Assembly: GCF_003944705.1 (NCBI RefSeq)
Contig: NZ_RWIS01000002.1
Location: 1 to 64,000 of the forward strand
Length of the DNA stretch: 64,000 nt
Direction of reading: 5' to 3'
Source of the DNA: Hymenobacter metallilatus
Lineage (GTDB): Bacteria > Bacteroidota > Bacteroidia > Cytophagales > Hymenobacteraceae
A model generated the notes under the pieces. That model saw nothing but the letters and a program-made list of their open reading frames with translations. It was not told the DNA's origin and searched no databases. Made by a program: the position numbers and the translations under genes. Shown here one piece after another: positions 26,746-35,322 of this stretch (position 1 is its first letter; every line of letters starts with the position of its first letter).

Positions 26746-26841
26746 GCTGGAAGCGGAGGTTGTAGCTTGCAGCTTTTGCGGAAGGCAGGTGTTCTTGGCC
26801 TGCCGTTTTCACCCAATAGCGGCTGCACACTCCCGAAATCC

Positions 26842-27993
26842 ATGCACATCCACCCCAAAATCACCCCCATTTACCAAACCTCGGTTTTCAAGTTCGAAGA
26901 TCTGAACGAGCTGGAGCTGTATTTTGGGGAGCCCGGCAGCCGCTACCTCTACTCCCGCAACGGTAACCCCAATTCCGATGAGCTGGCCGAGGCGGTGAAC
27001 CGGTTGGAAGGCGGGGCCGGAGCTGTGGCTACGGGCTCGGGTATGGCGGCTATTTTTGCGGCGGTTCTGACCTACTGCGTTGCCGGCGACCATGTACTCT
27101 GTGCCGCGGATATTTACGGGGGCTCGGCAGCCCTGCTCAACCAGGAGCTGGAGCGGCTGGGCATTGGGGTTACGTACGTGCCCTTCGAGGACCTGACCGC
27201 CAACCTGGCCCCGTATGCGCGGCCCCGCACCCGGCTGCTGCTCTGTGAAACCATCAGTAACCCTCTGCTGCGCGTAGTTGACCTACAGGCCGCGGCGGCG
27301 GCGGCGCACGCCCTGGGAGTGAAGCTGGTAGTGGATAATACGTTTGCCTCGCCGGTGCTGACCAATCCCTTGGCTTTTGGGGCCGATTTGGTAATGCACA
27401 GCGTGACCAAATACCTGGCGGGCCACTCCGATGTAACGGCTGGCGCGGTGGTAGCCCGCACGCCGGAAGATGCCGCCCGCCTCAAGCAAATCGGGACGCT
27501 GTTTGGACTTACGCTCAGCCCCATGGAAAGCTGGCTGGCCGTGCGGGGCCTGAAAACGTTGCGCCTGCGCATGAACGCCCACTGTTACAACGCCCAGGCG
27601 GTAGCGGAGCTCCTGACCCAGCACCCGGCCGTGGCGGAAGTGTTTTATCCGGGCCTGCCCACGCACGCGCAGCATCACCTGGCTTCTGAGCAGGGGGCAG
27701 GGCGCTTCGGAGGCATGGTATCGTTCCGGCTGGCCGATGACTCGGTGGAAGCGGTGAACCGGTTTATGCGCGGTAGTCAGCGTTTCCCGTTTGCGCCTTC
27801 CCTGGCGGGAGTTGATTCGTCCTCGTCTTATCCGGCCGGCACTTCGCATCGGGCCCTCTCCGAGGAGCAGCGGCAGCAGCTGGGCATCACGGCCGGGCTA
27901 GTGCGCTTGTCGGTGGGGATTGAGCCAGTTGCCGAACTCCTGACAGATATCGAGCAGGCGTTGGGGGCGACCAGCTCCGGTAACGGCGGCTAA
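26842..27993 (+). CDS. Cys/Met-metabolism PLP enzyme (trans-sulfuration family)
   Basis: A 383-residue cytoplasmic PLP enzyme of the cystathionine gamma-synthase/gamma-lyase/methionine gamma-lyase family. The family core is clear: SRNGNPNSDELAEAVNRLEGG, the substrate-site Tyr in DIYGG, LVVDNTFASP, and the PLP Lys190 in HSVTKYLAGHSDVTAG. Which member it is cannot be told by eye, so no symbol is given. ATG at 26842 starts directly before the conserved THHPI-like HPKITPIYQTSVF. It has no obvious operon partner; a terminator precedes it. Confidence 0.9.
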   Translation: MHIHPKITPIYQTSVFKFEDLNELELYFGEPGSRYLYSRNGNPNSDELAEAVNRLEGGAGAVATGSGMAAIFAAVLTYCVAGDHVLCAADIYGGSAALLNQELERLGIGVTYVPFEDLTANLAPYARPRTRLLLCETISNPLLRVVDLQAAAAAAHALGVKLVVDNTFASPVLTNPLAFGADLVMHSVTKYLAGHSDVTAGAVVARTPEDAARLKQIGTLFGLTLSPMESWLAVRGLKTLRLRMNAHCYNAQAVAELLTQHPAVAEVFYPGLPTHAQHHLASEQGAGRFGGMVSFRLADDSVEAVNRFMRGSQRFPFAPSLAGVDSSSSYPAGTSHRALSEEQRQQLGITAGLVRLSVGIEPVAELLTDIEQALGATSSGNGG

Positions 27994-28121
27994 GTATCAG
28001 GGAGTCTGCAGGTAAGCTGTAGCCGGATGATGCAGTGGCAGCCGTGTGACTCAATGCGCACACTGGCCCCGTTGATGACCGTGGAGGAAAGAGATAATCC
28101 GGCTGAGATATTATACCAGTA

Positions 28122-28167
28122 GGGGCCTGTCAAACTGTTGATTTACTTCAGCCGTTTGGCAGGCCCC
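28122..28167. terminator. hairpin between convergent genes
   Basis: GGGGCCTG and CAGGCCCC pair with CAAAC/GTTTG inside and a long loop. It lies between the PLP enzyme gene and the aminotransferase gene and may end both transcripts. Confidence 0.6.
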
Positions 28168-28303
28168 GTTGTGTGGTAGAAGAAAAAAACGAGCATACCA
28201 GCCTTCCAGCAACGATTTTACTTTATGCTAGGAAAATAAATTTTGTACTCTATAAACTGTCTGTCGAACTTTTTATACCAATCAGGGAGTCGTGCTCAGC
28301 AAA
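28168..28303. other. AT-rich spacer
   Basis: A 136-base AT-rich stretch, unlike its GC-rich neighbours, lies beyond the stop of the aminotransferase. No gene or repeat is recognised. It could be a remnant of lost DNA at the end of the glycan cluster. Confidence 0.35.
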
Positions 28304-29449
28304 TTATGCGGGGTTAATTTCCTGAATTGCAGTTACAACCCGTTGTAAATCAGAGTATGACATAGCCGATCCGGACGGTAAGCACAAGCCTTGTTCAAAC
28401 AGGGTGGTACACACCTGGCCGCCGTACACGGGAGCTGCCGAAAACAGTGGCTGCAGGTGGAGGGGTTTCCAAAGCGGGCGACTCTCGATATTGTGGGTTT
28501 CCAGGTGCAGGCGCAGCTGCTCGGGGGTAATGTTCGTTTCAGCAGGCAGTAGGGTGAGGCAGGTAAGCCAGCGGTTGGAGTGGCCCCCGGCCGGTTCCTG
28601 CGGCCCCAGCGCCAGGCCCGGAATGACAGCCAGGTGCTTAAGGTACCAGTCGTAGATTTCGCGGCGCTTCTTGACCCGGTCTGGCAGCAGTTCCATCTGG
28701 CCCCGGCCAATTCCGGCCAGCAGGTTGCTGAGGCGGTAGTTATAGCCCAGCTCGGAGTGCTGGTAATAGGGTGCCGGGTCGCGGGCCTGGGTGGCCCAGA
28801 AGCGCACCTTCTCGGCCCAGTCGGGCCGGTTGGTTACCAGGGCCCCACCGCCGCTGGTAGTCAGGATTTTGTTGCCATTAAAGGAGAAAACGCCTACGTC
28901 GCCGAAGGTGCCCAGGGGCTGGCCCTGGTAGCGGCTGCCCAGGGCTTCGGCGGCATCTTCCAGCACTGGCACCCCGTATTCCCGCGCTACAGTCAAAACT
29001 TCGTGCAGGCGGCAGGGCATGCCGTAGAGGTGCACCAGAATCAGGGCTTTGGGGCGGCGGTTTTGCCGCTGCAGGTCCTCCAGGGCCTCGCGCAGGCGGT
29101 CTGGGCAGATATTCCAGGTTTCGGCCTCACTGTCAATAAACACCGGGCGGGCACCCAGGTAGAGAATGGGGTTGGCCGTGGCCACAAAGGTGAAAGAGGG
29201 GCACAGTACCTCGTCGCCGGGGCCCACGCCCAGCAGCCGCAGGCCCAGATGAATAGCCGCCGTACCCGAGGACAGCGCCACGCAGTGACCCGCTCCGGTA
29301 AACTCGCAGATGTCCCGCTCAAAGCCGTCCAAGTTGGGGCCTATCGGGGCCACCCAGTTATCCTCAACGGCTTTGTGCAGGTAGTTTAACTCGTGGCGGC
29401 CGAGGTGGGGCGGGGATAAATACAACCGGTCGTAATCCTGACTGCGCAT
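28304..29449 (-). CDS. DegT/DnrJ/EryC1/StrS-type sugar aminotransferase, PglE-like
   Basis: A 381-residue PLP enzyme that would transfer an amino group to a nucleotide-linked keto-sugar. The PLP Lys194 lies in FSFNGNKILTTSGGGALV, the hallmark of UDP-4-keto-6-deoxy-GlcNAc aminotransferases such as PglE. Other family parts are FVATANPILYLGARPVFIDS and EDAAEALGSRY. It is last in a three-gene leftward set with a PglD-like acetyltransferase and a PglC-like transferase, which suggests synthesis of a diacetamido-trideoxy sugar for a surface glycan. The 4,6-dehydratase needed for the pathway is not in the window. Confidence 0.9.
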   Translation of the reverse strand: MRSQDYDRLYLSPPHLGRHELNYLHKAVEDNWVAPIGPNLDGFERDICEFTGAGHCVALSSGTAAIHLGLRLLGVGPGDEVLCPSFTFVATANPILYLGARPVFIDSEAETWNICPDRLREALEDLQRQNRRPKALILVHLYGMPCRLHEVLTVAREYGVPVLEDAAEALGSRYQGQPLGTFGDVGVFSFNGNKILTTSGGGALVTNRPDWAEKVRFWATQARDPAPYYQHSELGYNYRLSNLLAGIGRGQMELLPDRVKKRREIYDWYLKHLAVIPGLALGPQEPAGGHSNRWLTCLTLLPAETNITPEQLRLHLETHNIESRPLWKPLHLQPLFSAAPVYGGQVCTTLFEQGLCLPSGSAMSYSDLQRVVTAIQEINPA

Positions 29450-29532
29450 GCAAGGGGGCGGGTGAGAGGTAAGCGGGCAGTTGGCAAGATGAAGAATTTG
29501 CCGCTACCGGGGTAGAGGAAAGGTGCCGGAAG

Positions 29533-30216
29533 TCAGGGTCGGGGCTTGGGGGAAGTTGCCCGGGCCGGCACGCCCACGGCTGTGCAGCCGCCGGGCAAGT
29601 CCCGCACCACCACGGCGCCGGCCCCTACCACGGTACCGGCTCCCACCCGTACTTGGTTGATGACGGTAGCATTGGTGCCCAGGTACACGCCCGCTTCCAG
29701 GTGTGCCTCGCCCCCGATGTTGGCGTGGGGCATCAGGGAGCAAAAATCTTCCAGCACGGCATCATGGCCAATGGTGCAGCCCAGGTTCAGGAGCGTATGG
29801 CGGCCCAGCCGAATGTCGGAGGTGAGGATGCAGCCCTGGCAAATAATGGAACCCTGCCCAATGGAAATCTGCTGGTAAGAAGCCAGCGCCACGCCAGGAT
29901 GCACCAGGGTGGCAAACTGCAGGTGGGCGGCACTAAGCCGGGCTACAATAGCCTGGCGGCTGCGGCTGCTGCCCACGGCAATGATAACGTGCAGCGGCTC
30001 AGGGGCGGCATTCAGGTCGGCAATAGTGCCGCGGTAGGGGATGCCATGAATAGTAGGCTGAGCCGGAACCTGGTCGTCGTAGAAGCCGGTAACCTGCCAG
30101 GTGGGCTGCCGCTCATTGATTTGGCGAATCAGCAGCAGCACTTCCCGGCCCAACCCGCCGGCCCCCACAATGGCCAGCGGCTGCCCTGTACCGGAAGACG
30201 TAGAAACTGGCTGCAT
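29533..30216 (-). CDS. PglD-like sugar O/N-acetyltransferase
   Basis: A 227-residue protein with two parts: an N-terminal Rossmann-like domain (LAIVGAGGLGREVLLLI near residue 14, then GFYDDQ) and a left-handed beta helix of hexapeptide repeats (about 90-215). The His in TIGHDAVLED corresponds to the catalytic base of PglD-type enzymes, which acetylate the amino group made by PglE. It starts 9 bases after the stop of the sugar transferase gene and ends 83 bases before the aminotransferase start. Confidence 0.9.
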   Translation of the reverse strand: MQPVSTSSGTGQPLAIVGAGGLGREVLLLIRQINERQPTWQVTGFYDDQVPAQPTIHGIPYRGTIADLNAAPEPLHVIIAVGSSRSRQAIVARLSAAHLQFATLVHPGVALASYQQISIGQGSIICQGCILTSDIRLGRHTLLNLGCTIGHDAVLEDFCSLMPHANIGGEAHLEAGVYLGTNATVINQVRVGAGTVVGAGAVVVRDLPGGCTAVGVPARATSPKPRP

Positions 30217-30225
30217 AAAATTGAG

Positions 30226-30876
30226 TTACGAGGGCAAATCGGTAGAAGTGGAGGGCGGGGTGCCCCGGAAGGCTTCCATCGTGGCCTGACCGGGCGCGGC
30301 AATATCGTGGGCGCCCAGCACCCGGCCCACGGTGCGCAGCAAAATTCGCATATCCAGGGGAAACGACAGATGCTCCACGTACCACAGGTCGTAGGCAAAT
30401 TTCTGCTCCCAGCTCAGGGCGTTGCGGCCATTGATCTGGGCCCAGCCGGTAATGCCGGGGCGCACCTCGTGGCGGCGGGCCTGCTCGGGCGAGTAGAGCG
30501 GCAGGTACTGGGCCAGCAGCGGGCGGGGCCCTACCAGGCTAAGGTCGCCGCGCAGCACGTTCCAGAGTTGGGGTAGCTCATCCAGGGAGGTAGCGCGCAC
30601 CCAGCGGCCCAGGCGCGGCAGGCGCTCCGCATCGGGCAGCAGCTGGCCCTGGGCGTTGCGTTGCTCCGTCATCGTCTGGAGCTTATAGAAGGTGAAGAGG
30701 CGCCCGTGCAGGCCCGGGCGCGGCTGCCGGAACAACCAAGGGCCGCCGTTCTGCCGGGCCAGCAGCAGGGCCAGCACTGCCAGTACGGGCAAGGCCAGCA
30801 GCAGTGCCGGGGCGGCCACCACCACATCGAGGAGGCGCTTGCCGGAGCGGGCATACCAGGAAGGGCGTGGCGGCAT
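30226..30876 (-). CDS. PglC-like phosphoglycosyl transferase (undecaprenyl-phosphate)
   Basis: A 216-residue monotopic membrane transferase that moves a sugar-phosphate from a UDP-sugar to undecaprenyl phosphate, starting glycan assembly. A single reentrant hydrophobic helix (about 17-40, LLDVVVAAPALLLALPVLAV) is followed by the family core: the Asp-Glu dyad in TSLDELPQLWNVLRGDLSLVGPRP and the later RPGITGWAQINGR. It is the minimal, short form of the family. It is first in the three-gene leftward set. Confidence 0.92.
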   Translation of the reverse strand: MPPRPSWYARSGKRLLDVVVAAPALLLALPVLAVLALLLARQNGGPWLFRQPRPGLHGRLFTFYKLQTMTEQRNAQGQLLPDAERLPRLGRWVRATSLDELPQLWNVLRGDLSLVGPRPLLAQYLPLYSPEQARRHEVRPGITGWAQINGRNALSWEQKFAYDLWYVEHLSFPLDMRILLRTVGRVLGAHDIAAPGQATMEAFRGTPPSTSTDLPS

Positions 30877-30885
30877 AGCAGTGAG

Positions 30886-30995
30886 CTTCAGGCTGCAAGC
30901 TACACGCTGCCGGTGGTTTTGCTGATAGGCCGGCCGGCTTCCGGAGCGGTTTTGCCTTGCAGAAGGGCGTGCAGCGCGTAGCTTGCAGGCTGTAG
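30886..30995. repeat. TGTAGCTTGCAGGC-type inverted repeat
   Basis: The left arm CTTCAGGCTGCAAGCTACAC (30886-30905, then GCTGC) mirrors GCAGCGCGTAGCTTGCAGGC (30971-30990, then TGTAG), matching at 22 of 25 bases over a long loop. It fills the divergent gap between the sugar transferase gene and ispE. A fragment (GTTGTAGCTTGCAG) recurs at 26759-26772. Confidence 0.7.
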
Positions 30996-31007
30996 CCTCC
31001 TACCCGT

Positions 31008-31829
31008 ATGCTCGTTTTTCCCAACGCCAAGCTCAACCTCGGCCTCTACATCACCAGCCAGCGGCCCGATGGGTTTCGCAACCTCGAATCGGTATTTGTG
31101 CCCTTACCCTGGACGGATGCGCTGGAAGTGCTGCCCGCCCCGGCCGGTGCCGCCACCTCATTGGCTCTCACCGGCATTCCTATTCCCGGCGAGCCGGCTA
31201 CTAACTTGTGCTTGCGGGCCTACGAGCTGCTGCAGGCCGATTTTAACCTGCCGCCCGCGCAGCTGCACCTGCACAAAGTGGTGCCCATTGGGGCCGGACT
31301 GGGCGGTGGCTCCGGCGACGCGGCCTTCGCCCTACGCGCCCTCAACGAGCTATTCGACCTGAAGCAGACTTCTGGAGTGCTGGAAAACTACGCCCGCCGC
31401 CTGGGTTCCGACTGCGCCTTTTTCATCCGGAACAAACCGGTTTTTGCTTATGAGCGGGGCGACGTGTTCGAGGATAGTAGCCTGGATTTGACCGGCGTAG
31501 CCTGCAAGGTCATCTACCCGGGCCTGCACATCAGCACTGCCGAGGCCTACAGCCACGTACAGCCCCGCACCCCGCGCCACGATTTACGCACGGCCATCAG
31601 CCAGCCCCTGGAAACCTGGCGCGACACCATCCGCAACGACTTCGAGGACGCTCTAACCCCACACTATCCGGTGCTCGGCGAAATCAAAACGCAGCTGTAC
31701 GCAGCCGGGGCCGCATACGCCAGCCTGTCGGGTTCCGGCTCGGCCGTGTACGGGCTGTTTCCGGGCCAGGAAACGCCGCCGAAACTGGCACTGCCTGCCG
31801 GGTACCAGGTCTGGGACGGACGACTGTAG
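31008..31829 (+). CDS. ispE: 4-diphosphocytidyl-2-C-methyl-D-erythritol kinase
   Basis: A 273-residue GHMP kinase of the MEP pathway for isoprenoid precursors. It has the N-terminal AKLNLGLYI (catalytic Lys), the phosphate-binding VPIGAGLGGGSGDAA, the catalytic Asp in GSDCAFFI and the C-terminal SLSGSGSAVYGLF. Length is normal. It stands alone with divergent and convergent neighbours. Its last bases run into the left arm of the inverted repeat that separates it from the transporter gene. Confidence 0.96.
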   Translation: MLVFPNAKLNLGLYITSQRPDGFRNLESVFVPLPWTDALEVLPAPAGAATSLALTGIPIPGEPATNLCLRAYELLQADFNLPPAQLHLHKVVPIGAGLGGGSGDAAFALRALNELFDLKQTSGVLENYARRLGSDCAFFIRNKPVFAYERGDVFEDSSLDLTGVACKVIYPGLHISTAEAYSHVQPRTPRHDLRTAISQPLETWRDTIRNDFEDALTPHYPVLGEIKTQLYAAGAAYASLSGSGSAVYGLFPGQETPPKLALPAGYQVWDGRL

Positions 31830-31936
31830 TGGTGAGATGGTGAACTGGTGAGATGGTGAGTTTGATGTTCTGCTGGCGCCTACAGCGCAGATTGAACATC
31901 AAACTCACCATCTCACCAGTTCACCATCTCACCACT
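31828..31936. repeat. 43-base perfect inverted repeat, GGTGAGATGG family
   Basis: The left arm (31828-31870, begins AGTGGTGAGATGGTGAACTG) and right arm (31894-31936) are exact mirrors of 43 bases around 23. The left arm starts 2 bases inside the stop codon region of ispE, and the right arm includes two bases of the transporter's stop codon. Both arms carry the family core GTGAGTTTGATGTTC. Confidence 0.92.
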
Positions 31937-32900
31937 AGCCCACCAACACATCGGCGGCTTCGGCTTGGCGCTGGCGGCGCTGGTTCCATTGGTCCAGCAC
32001 CGGGTGAATGAGCACGCTCAGCAGAATAACTACCGTGCCTAAGTAGAAGCCGGTGGAGAGTTTTTCCTGCCCGAAGCCGGGAATGTGCAGCGTGTACATG
32101 AGCACGGCCAGCATAATGCCGTACACCGGCTCCAGGTTGATGGTCAGGTTCACGACGAAGGCGGAAATGCGCTTCATCAGCTCCACCGACGTGCTGAAGG
32201 CGTACACCGTGCACACGCCGGCCAGGAGCAGCAGCCACAGCCAGTCGCCTACCCACCACCATTTTGGGCCGAATTGCCCCAGTTTCCAGGCCAGTTGCAC
32301 GCCCCGGCCTTCGGTGAAATAGTGGCTATACACGGGCATGAACAATGCTATGCTCAGGCAGGCTCCGGCCATTTCGTACAGCGTTACCTGAAAGGGAGTG
32401 TGGCGCTTCACCAGCCGGGAGTTGAACACGCTGAACAAGGCCGAAAGCCCCGCCGACAGAATGGCCACCAGCAGCCCCGCCAGCTGGTCCAGCTCGGCCT
32501 GCGACACCAGGTACAAGCCCACCATGGTAAGCAGGCCCAGGCCCACCTCATACAGCCGCACCCGCCGCCACAGCACCAATGGTTCCAGCAGCGAGGTCCA
32601 CAGCGCCAGCGTAGCCATACCCGCCAAACATACGCTCACCGACGACAAGCGGGCCGCCAGAAAGAACGTAATCCAGTGGGCGGCCACCAGTGCGCCCACT
32701 CCCAGCAGCTGCATAGTACCTCGGCTCCCCACTCGCCAGGGCTGTTTGCGTACAGCCAGCAGGCCCGCCAGTCCTACCGCCGCCAGCCCCGTGCGCCAGA
32801 ATACCAGCTCCACCGGCGGCACCGAAATCAGCTTGCCTAAAATTGCCGTGAAGCCCCAGAGCAACACAATAAAATGCAGGCGCAGGTAGTCTTTGAACAA
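31935..32900 (-). CDS. EamA/DMT-family transporter
   Basis: A roughly 321-residue inner-membrane protein with about ten hydrophobic segments arranged as two EamA repeats. The first begins HFIVLLWGFTAILGKLISVPPVELVFWRT; the second ends NLEPVYGIMLAVLMY. The family exports or imports metabolites; the substrate is unknown. The start is uncertain: there is no in-frame ATG near the N-terminus. A TTG at 32900 gives FKDYLRLHFIV, the usual beginning. A longer frame from a TTG at 32969 would translate part of the dispersed repeat, so it was not chosen. It is followed by a long inverted repeat. Confidence 0.8.
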   Translation of the reverse strand: MFKDYLRLHFIVLLWGFTAILGKLISVPPVELVFWRTGLAAVGLAGLLAVRKQPWRVGSRGTMQLLGVGALVAAHWITFFLAARLSSVSVCLAGMATLALWTSLLEPLVLWRRVRLYEVGLGLLTMVGLYLVSQAELDQLAGLLVAILSAGLSALFSVFNSRLVKRHTPFQVTLYEMAGACLSIALFMPVYSHYFTEGRGVQLAWKLGQFGPKWWWVGDWLWLLLLAGVCTVYAFSTSVELMKRISAFVVNLTINLEPVYGIMLAVLMYTLHIPGFGQEKLSTGFYLGTVVILLSVLIHPVLDQWNQRRQRQAEAADVLVG

Positions 32901-32942
32901 GGGTAGGAGGGTAAGGAGGTAGGAAGGGAGGAGTTGGGTTTG

Positions 32943-33000
32943 GCTAAATGGCGCAAATAGAACATCCAACTCACTATTTCACCATCTCACAACTTCACCG
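32943..33000 (-). repeat. half-copy of the GGTGAGATGG repeat family
   Basis: On the minus strand it reads GTGAAATAGTGAGTTGGATGTTC, close to the arms of the repeats at 31828 and 51776. It lies between the LptF/G permease stop codon (33001) and the start of the EamA gene, and one longer version of that gene's frame begins inside it. Confidence 0.65.
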
Positions 33001-34077
33001 TTATTGCGGTACCACGCGGTAGAGCACGGCCCCGATGAGGGTGAAAATGATGCTGGGAATCCAGGCGGCCAGCAAAGGCGAGAGGGTACCCACGGCCGCC
33101 AGGTTGCGGCTCAGAATCACAAATATGATGAACACAAAAGCCAGCACGAAACCCAGGGCAATTTGCCCGCCCACCCCGGCCCGGCTCTTGCGGGCACTCA
33201 TAATCACGCCAATTACCGTGAGGATGAACATGGCGTAGGGGTAGGCATACCGCTCGTGTTTCTCGCTCAGATACACCTGCGTATCGTCGGAGCCGCGGGC
33301 TATTTTCTGGTTGATGAAGTCGTTGAGCTCCGGCAGCGTCAGGGTTTCGGCCAGGCGGTAGGTGCTGGCGAAATCCTTGGGGTAGAGGTTGAGCACCGTG
33401 TCGCGGGCGGGCAGGGTCTGCAGGATTTCCTTTTCGCCCCGGAACGTGCGTACCAGCTGAGGCGTAAGGTGCCAGGCCCGTTTGGTGGAATCCCAGGTAA
33501 TGGCCTCGGCCGTCAGGCGCCGCTTCAACAGCTGCCCGTCAATGGTTTCCAGCGCAAACTTGTAGCCCACGTTGTTCACGTTGTCGTAGCTCTCCATAAA
33601 GGCGTAGCTCTGGGGCCCGATTTTGATGTGCACGTTGCGCCCACTAAACCGGTAGGGGTTTTTGATGTAGGCCTTCTCAAACTGCACCCGTGTCTTGTTG
33701 GCAATCGGAATCAGCCAGCCCGTCATGGCCATGGTCATCACCCCCAGAATCACGCTGCCCATGATGTAGGGCAGCAAAAACCGCTTGAAGCTGATGCCCG
33801 AGGCCAGGATAGCCACCACCTCGGTACGCGCTGCCAGCTGGGCCGTCACGAATACCACCGCAATAAACACGGTAATGGGGGAGAGCAGGTTGGCGAAATA
33901 CGGAAACAGGTTCACGTAGTACTCCGTCAGAATCTGCCAGGCCCCCAGGTTGTGCTGCAGAAAGTCGTCGTTTTTCTCCGTGAAGTCAATCACGCAGATA
34001 ACCGACACAAGCAGCACTACCGAGAAGAAAAACGCGGTGAGAAACTTCTTAATGATGTATTTATCGAGGAGCTTCAT
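33001..34077 (-). CDS. LptF/LptG family permease
   Basis: A 358-residue inner-membrane protein of the YjgP/YjgQ family, part of the ABC machine that takes lipopolysaccharide from the inner membrane to the outer membrane. It begins with MKLLDKYIIKKFLTAFFFSV, typical of the family, has three hydrophobic segments at the N-terminal end (about 12-125), a periplasmic beta-jellyroll (about 135-265) and three further membrane segments (about 270-356). ATG at 34077 was chosen over the TTG just before it. The neighbouring tgt is a common partner in Bacteroidota. Confidence 0.92.
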   Translation of the reverse strand: MKLLDKYIIKKFLTAFFFSVVLLVSVICVIDFTEKNDDFLQHNLGAWQILTEYYVNLFPYFANLLSPITVFIAVVFVTAQLAARTEVVAILASGISFKRFLLPYIMGSVILGVMTMAMTGWLIPIANKTRVQFEKAYIKNPYRFSGRNVHIKIGPQSYAFMESYDNVNNVGYKFALETIDGQLLKRRLTAEAITWDSTKRAWHLTPQLVRTFRGEKEILQTLPARDTVLNLYPKDFASTYRLAETLTLPELNDFINQKIARGSDDTQVYLSEKHERYAYPYAMFILTVIGVIMSARKSRAGVGGQIALGFVLAFVFIIFVILSRNLAAVGTLSPLLAAWIPSIIFTLIGAVLYRVVPQ

Positions 34078-34081
34078 CAAA

Positions 34082-34178
34082 AGTTGCTAGTTTCTGGTTG
34101 CTGGTTTCTAGTTGTTGGTTATCATGCTACAGGCCTGTTGAGCGGTAACTAGAAACCAGCAACTAGCAACGAGAAACT
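34082..34178. repeat. CTAGTTTCTGGTTG-word inverted repeat
   Basis: The left arm (34082-34121) is a run of AGTTGCTAGTTTCTGGTTGC-type words; the right arm (34146-34178) mirrors it with CTAGAAACCAGCAACTAGCA. It lies 4 bases before the permease ATG and 2 bases after the tgt stop. A similar stretch is found inside the nadE coding region at about 46318-46350. Confidence 0.82.
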
Positions 34179-34180
34179 CA

Positions 34181-35311
34181 TTAAAGTCGTGTCATTACCT
34201 GCTTTACCATCCGGTCTTTCCACTCGCGGAAGGTGCCGGCCAGGATTTGCTGGCGGGCCTGTTTTACCAGCCAGAGGTAGAAGGTGAGGTTGTGGATGGA
34301 GGCAATCTGTGGGCCCAGCATTTCCTTGCTGTGAAACAGGTGGCGCACGTAGCTGCGCGAGTAGAAGGTGCTCACGTAGCCGCCCAGCTCCTCATCAATG
34401 GGCGCGAAGTCGTCGGCCCACTTCTTGTTGGCAATGTTCATGATGCCCTGGGTGGTAAACAGCATGCCATTGCGGGCGTTGCGGGTCGGCATCACGCAGT
34501 CGAACATATCTACGCCCAGCGCAATATTTTCCAGGATGTTGGCCGGGGTGCCCACGCCCATCAGGTAGCGGGGCTTGTCCTGGGGCAGGATGCCGCACAC
34601 CAGGTCGGTCATTTCGTACATCATCTCGGCCGGCTCGCCCACGCTCAGGCCCCCAATGGCGTTGCCCTCCCGCTGCTGCTCGGCCACAAACTCCGCCGAT
34701 TTCACGCGCAGGTCTTTGAAGGTCGAGCCCTGCACAATCGGAAACAGGGTTTGGGAGTAGCCATAGTGACCCTCGGTGCTGTCGAAGCGCTGAATGCAGC
34801 GCTTGAGCCAGCGGTGCGTCATGTCCAGGGAGCGGGCAGCGTAGCTGTACTCGCAGGGCCAGGGCGTGCATTCATCAAACGCCATGATGATGTCGGCCCC
34901 GATGGTGCGCTGAATGTCCATTACGCCCTCGGGTGAAAACAGGTGCTGGGAGCCATCAATGTGGGAGCGGAATTTCACGCCTTCCTCCTTGATTTTGCGC
35001 GTGCCCGAAAGCGAGTATACCTGATACCCGCCTGAGTCGGTGAGGATGGGCCGGTCCCAGCCGTTGAACTTGTGCAGGCCGCCGGCTTTCTGCAGCACCT
35101 CCAGGCCGGGGCGTAGGTACAGGTGGTAAGTGTTACCCAGAATAATCTGGGCGTTGATATCGTCCTGGAGGTCGCGCTGCTGCACGGCTTTCACGGTGCC
35201 GGCCGTACCCACGGGCATAAAAATGGGCGTTTCAATGGCGCCGTGGTCGGTATGCACCACGCCGGCGCGGGCTTTGGAGTGCGGGTCGTTGGCTACGAGG
35301 TCGAAGGTCAT
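34181..35311 (-). CDS. tgt: queuine/preQ1 tRNA-ribosyltransferase
   Basis: A 376-residue cytoplasmic enzyme that swaps G34 of GUN-anticodon tRNAs for the queuosine precursor. The base-binding Asp92 in LTDSGGYQVYS and the nucleophile Asp271 in MFDCVMPTRNARNG are present. The zinc site is not: the usual CxCxxC stretch before YxRxYLRHL is replaced by PIDEELGGYVSTFYSRSYVRHL (304-325) with no cysteine; only the following His340 is kept. The enzyme may have a metal-free fold here. Confidence 0.96.
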   Translation of the reverse strand: MTFDLVANDPHSKARAGVVHTDHGAIETPIFMPVGTAGTVKAVQQRDLQDDINAQIILGNTYHLYLRPGLEVLQKAGGLHKFNGWDRPILTDSGGYQVYSLSGTRKIKEEGVKFRSHIDGSQHLFSPEGVMDIQRTIGADIIMAFDECTPWPCEYSYAARSLDMTHRWLKRCIQRFDSTEGHYGYSQTLFPIVQGSTFKDLRVKSAEFVAEQQREGNAIGGLSVGEPAEMMYEMTDLVCGILPQDKPRYLMGVGTPANILENIALGVDMFDCVMPTRNARNGMLFTTQGIMNIANKKWADDFAPIDEELGGYVSTFYSRSYVRHLFHSKEMLGPQIASIHNLTFYLWLVKQARQQILAGTFREWKDRMVKQVMTRL

Positions 35312-35322
35312 TCTGGGAGATA

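Noticed and set aside
27992-28125. Leftward open stretch reading YNISAGLSLSSTVING, vaguely like the end of a histidine kinase
   Set aside because: Only about 45 codons, no start codon, and overlaps the end of the PLP enzyme gene and a hairpin. Too short to call a remnant.
33004-34152. 382-codon frame opposite the LptF/G gene
   Set aside because: His- and Gly-rich sequence without family features; a shadow of the permease.
34082-34178. Possible CRISPR array because of repeated words
   Set aside because: No spacers of even length, words vary, and the whole is an inverted repeat; no cas genes in the window.
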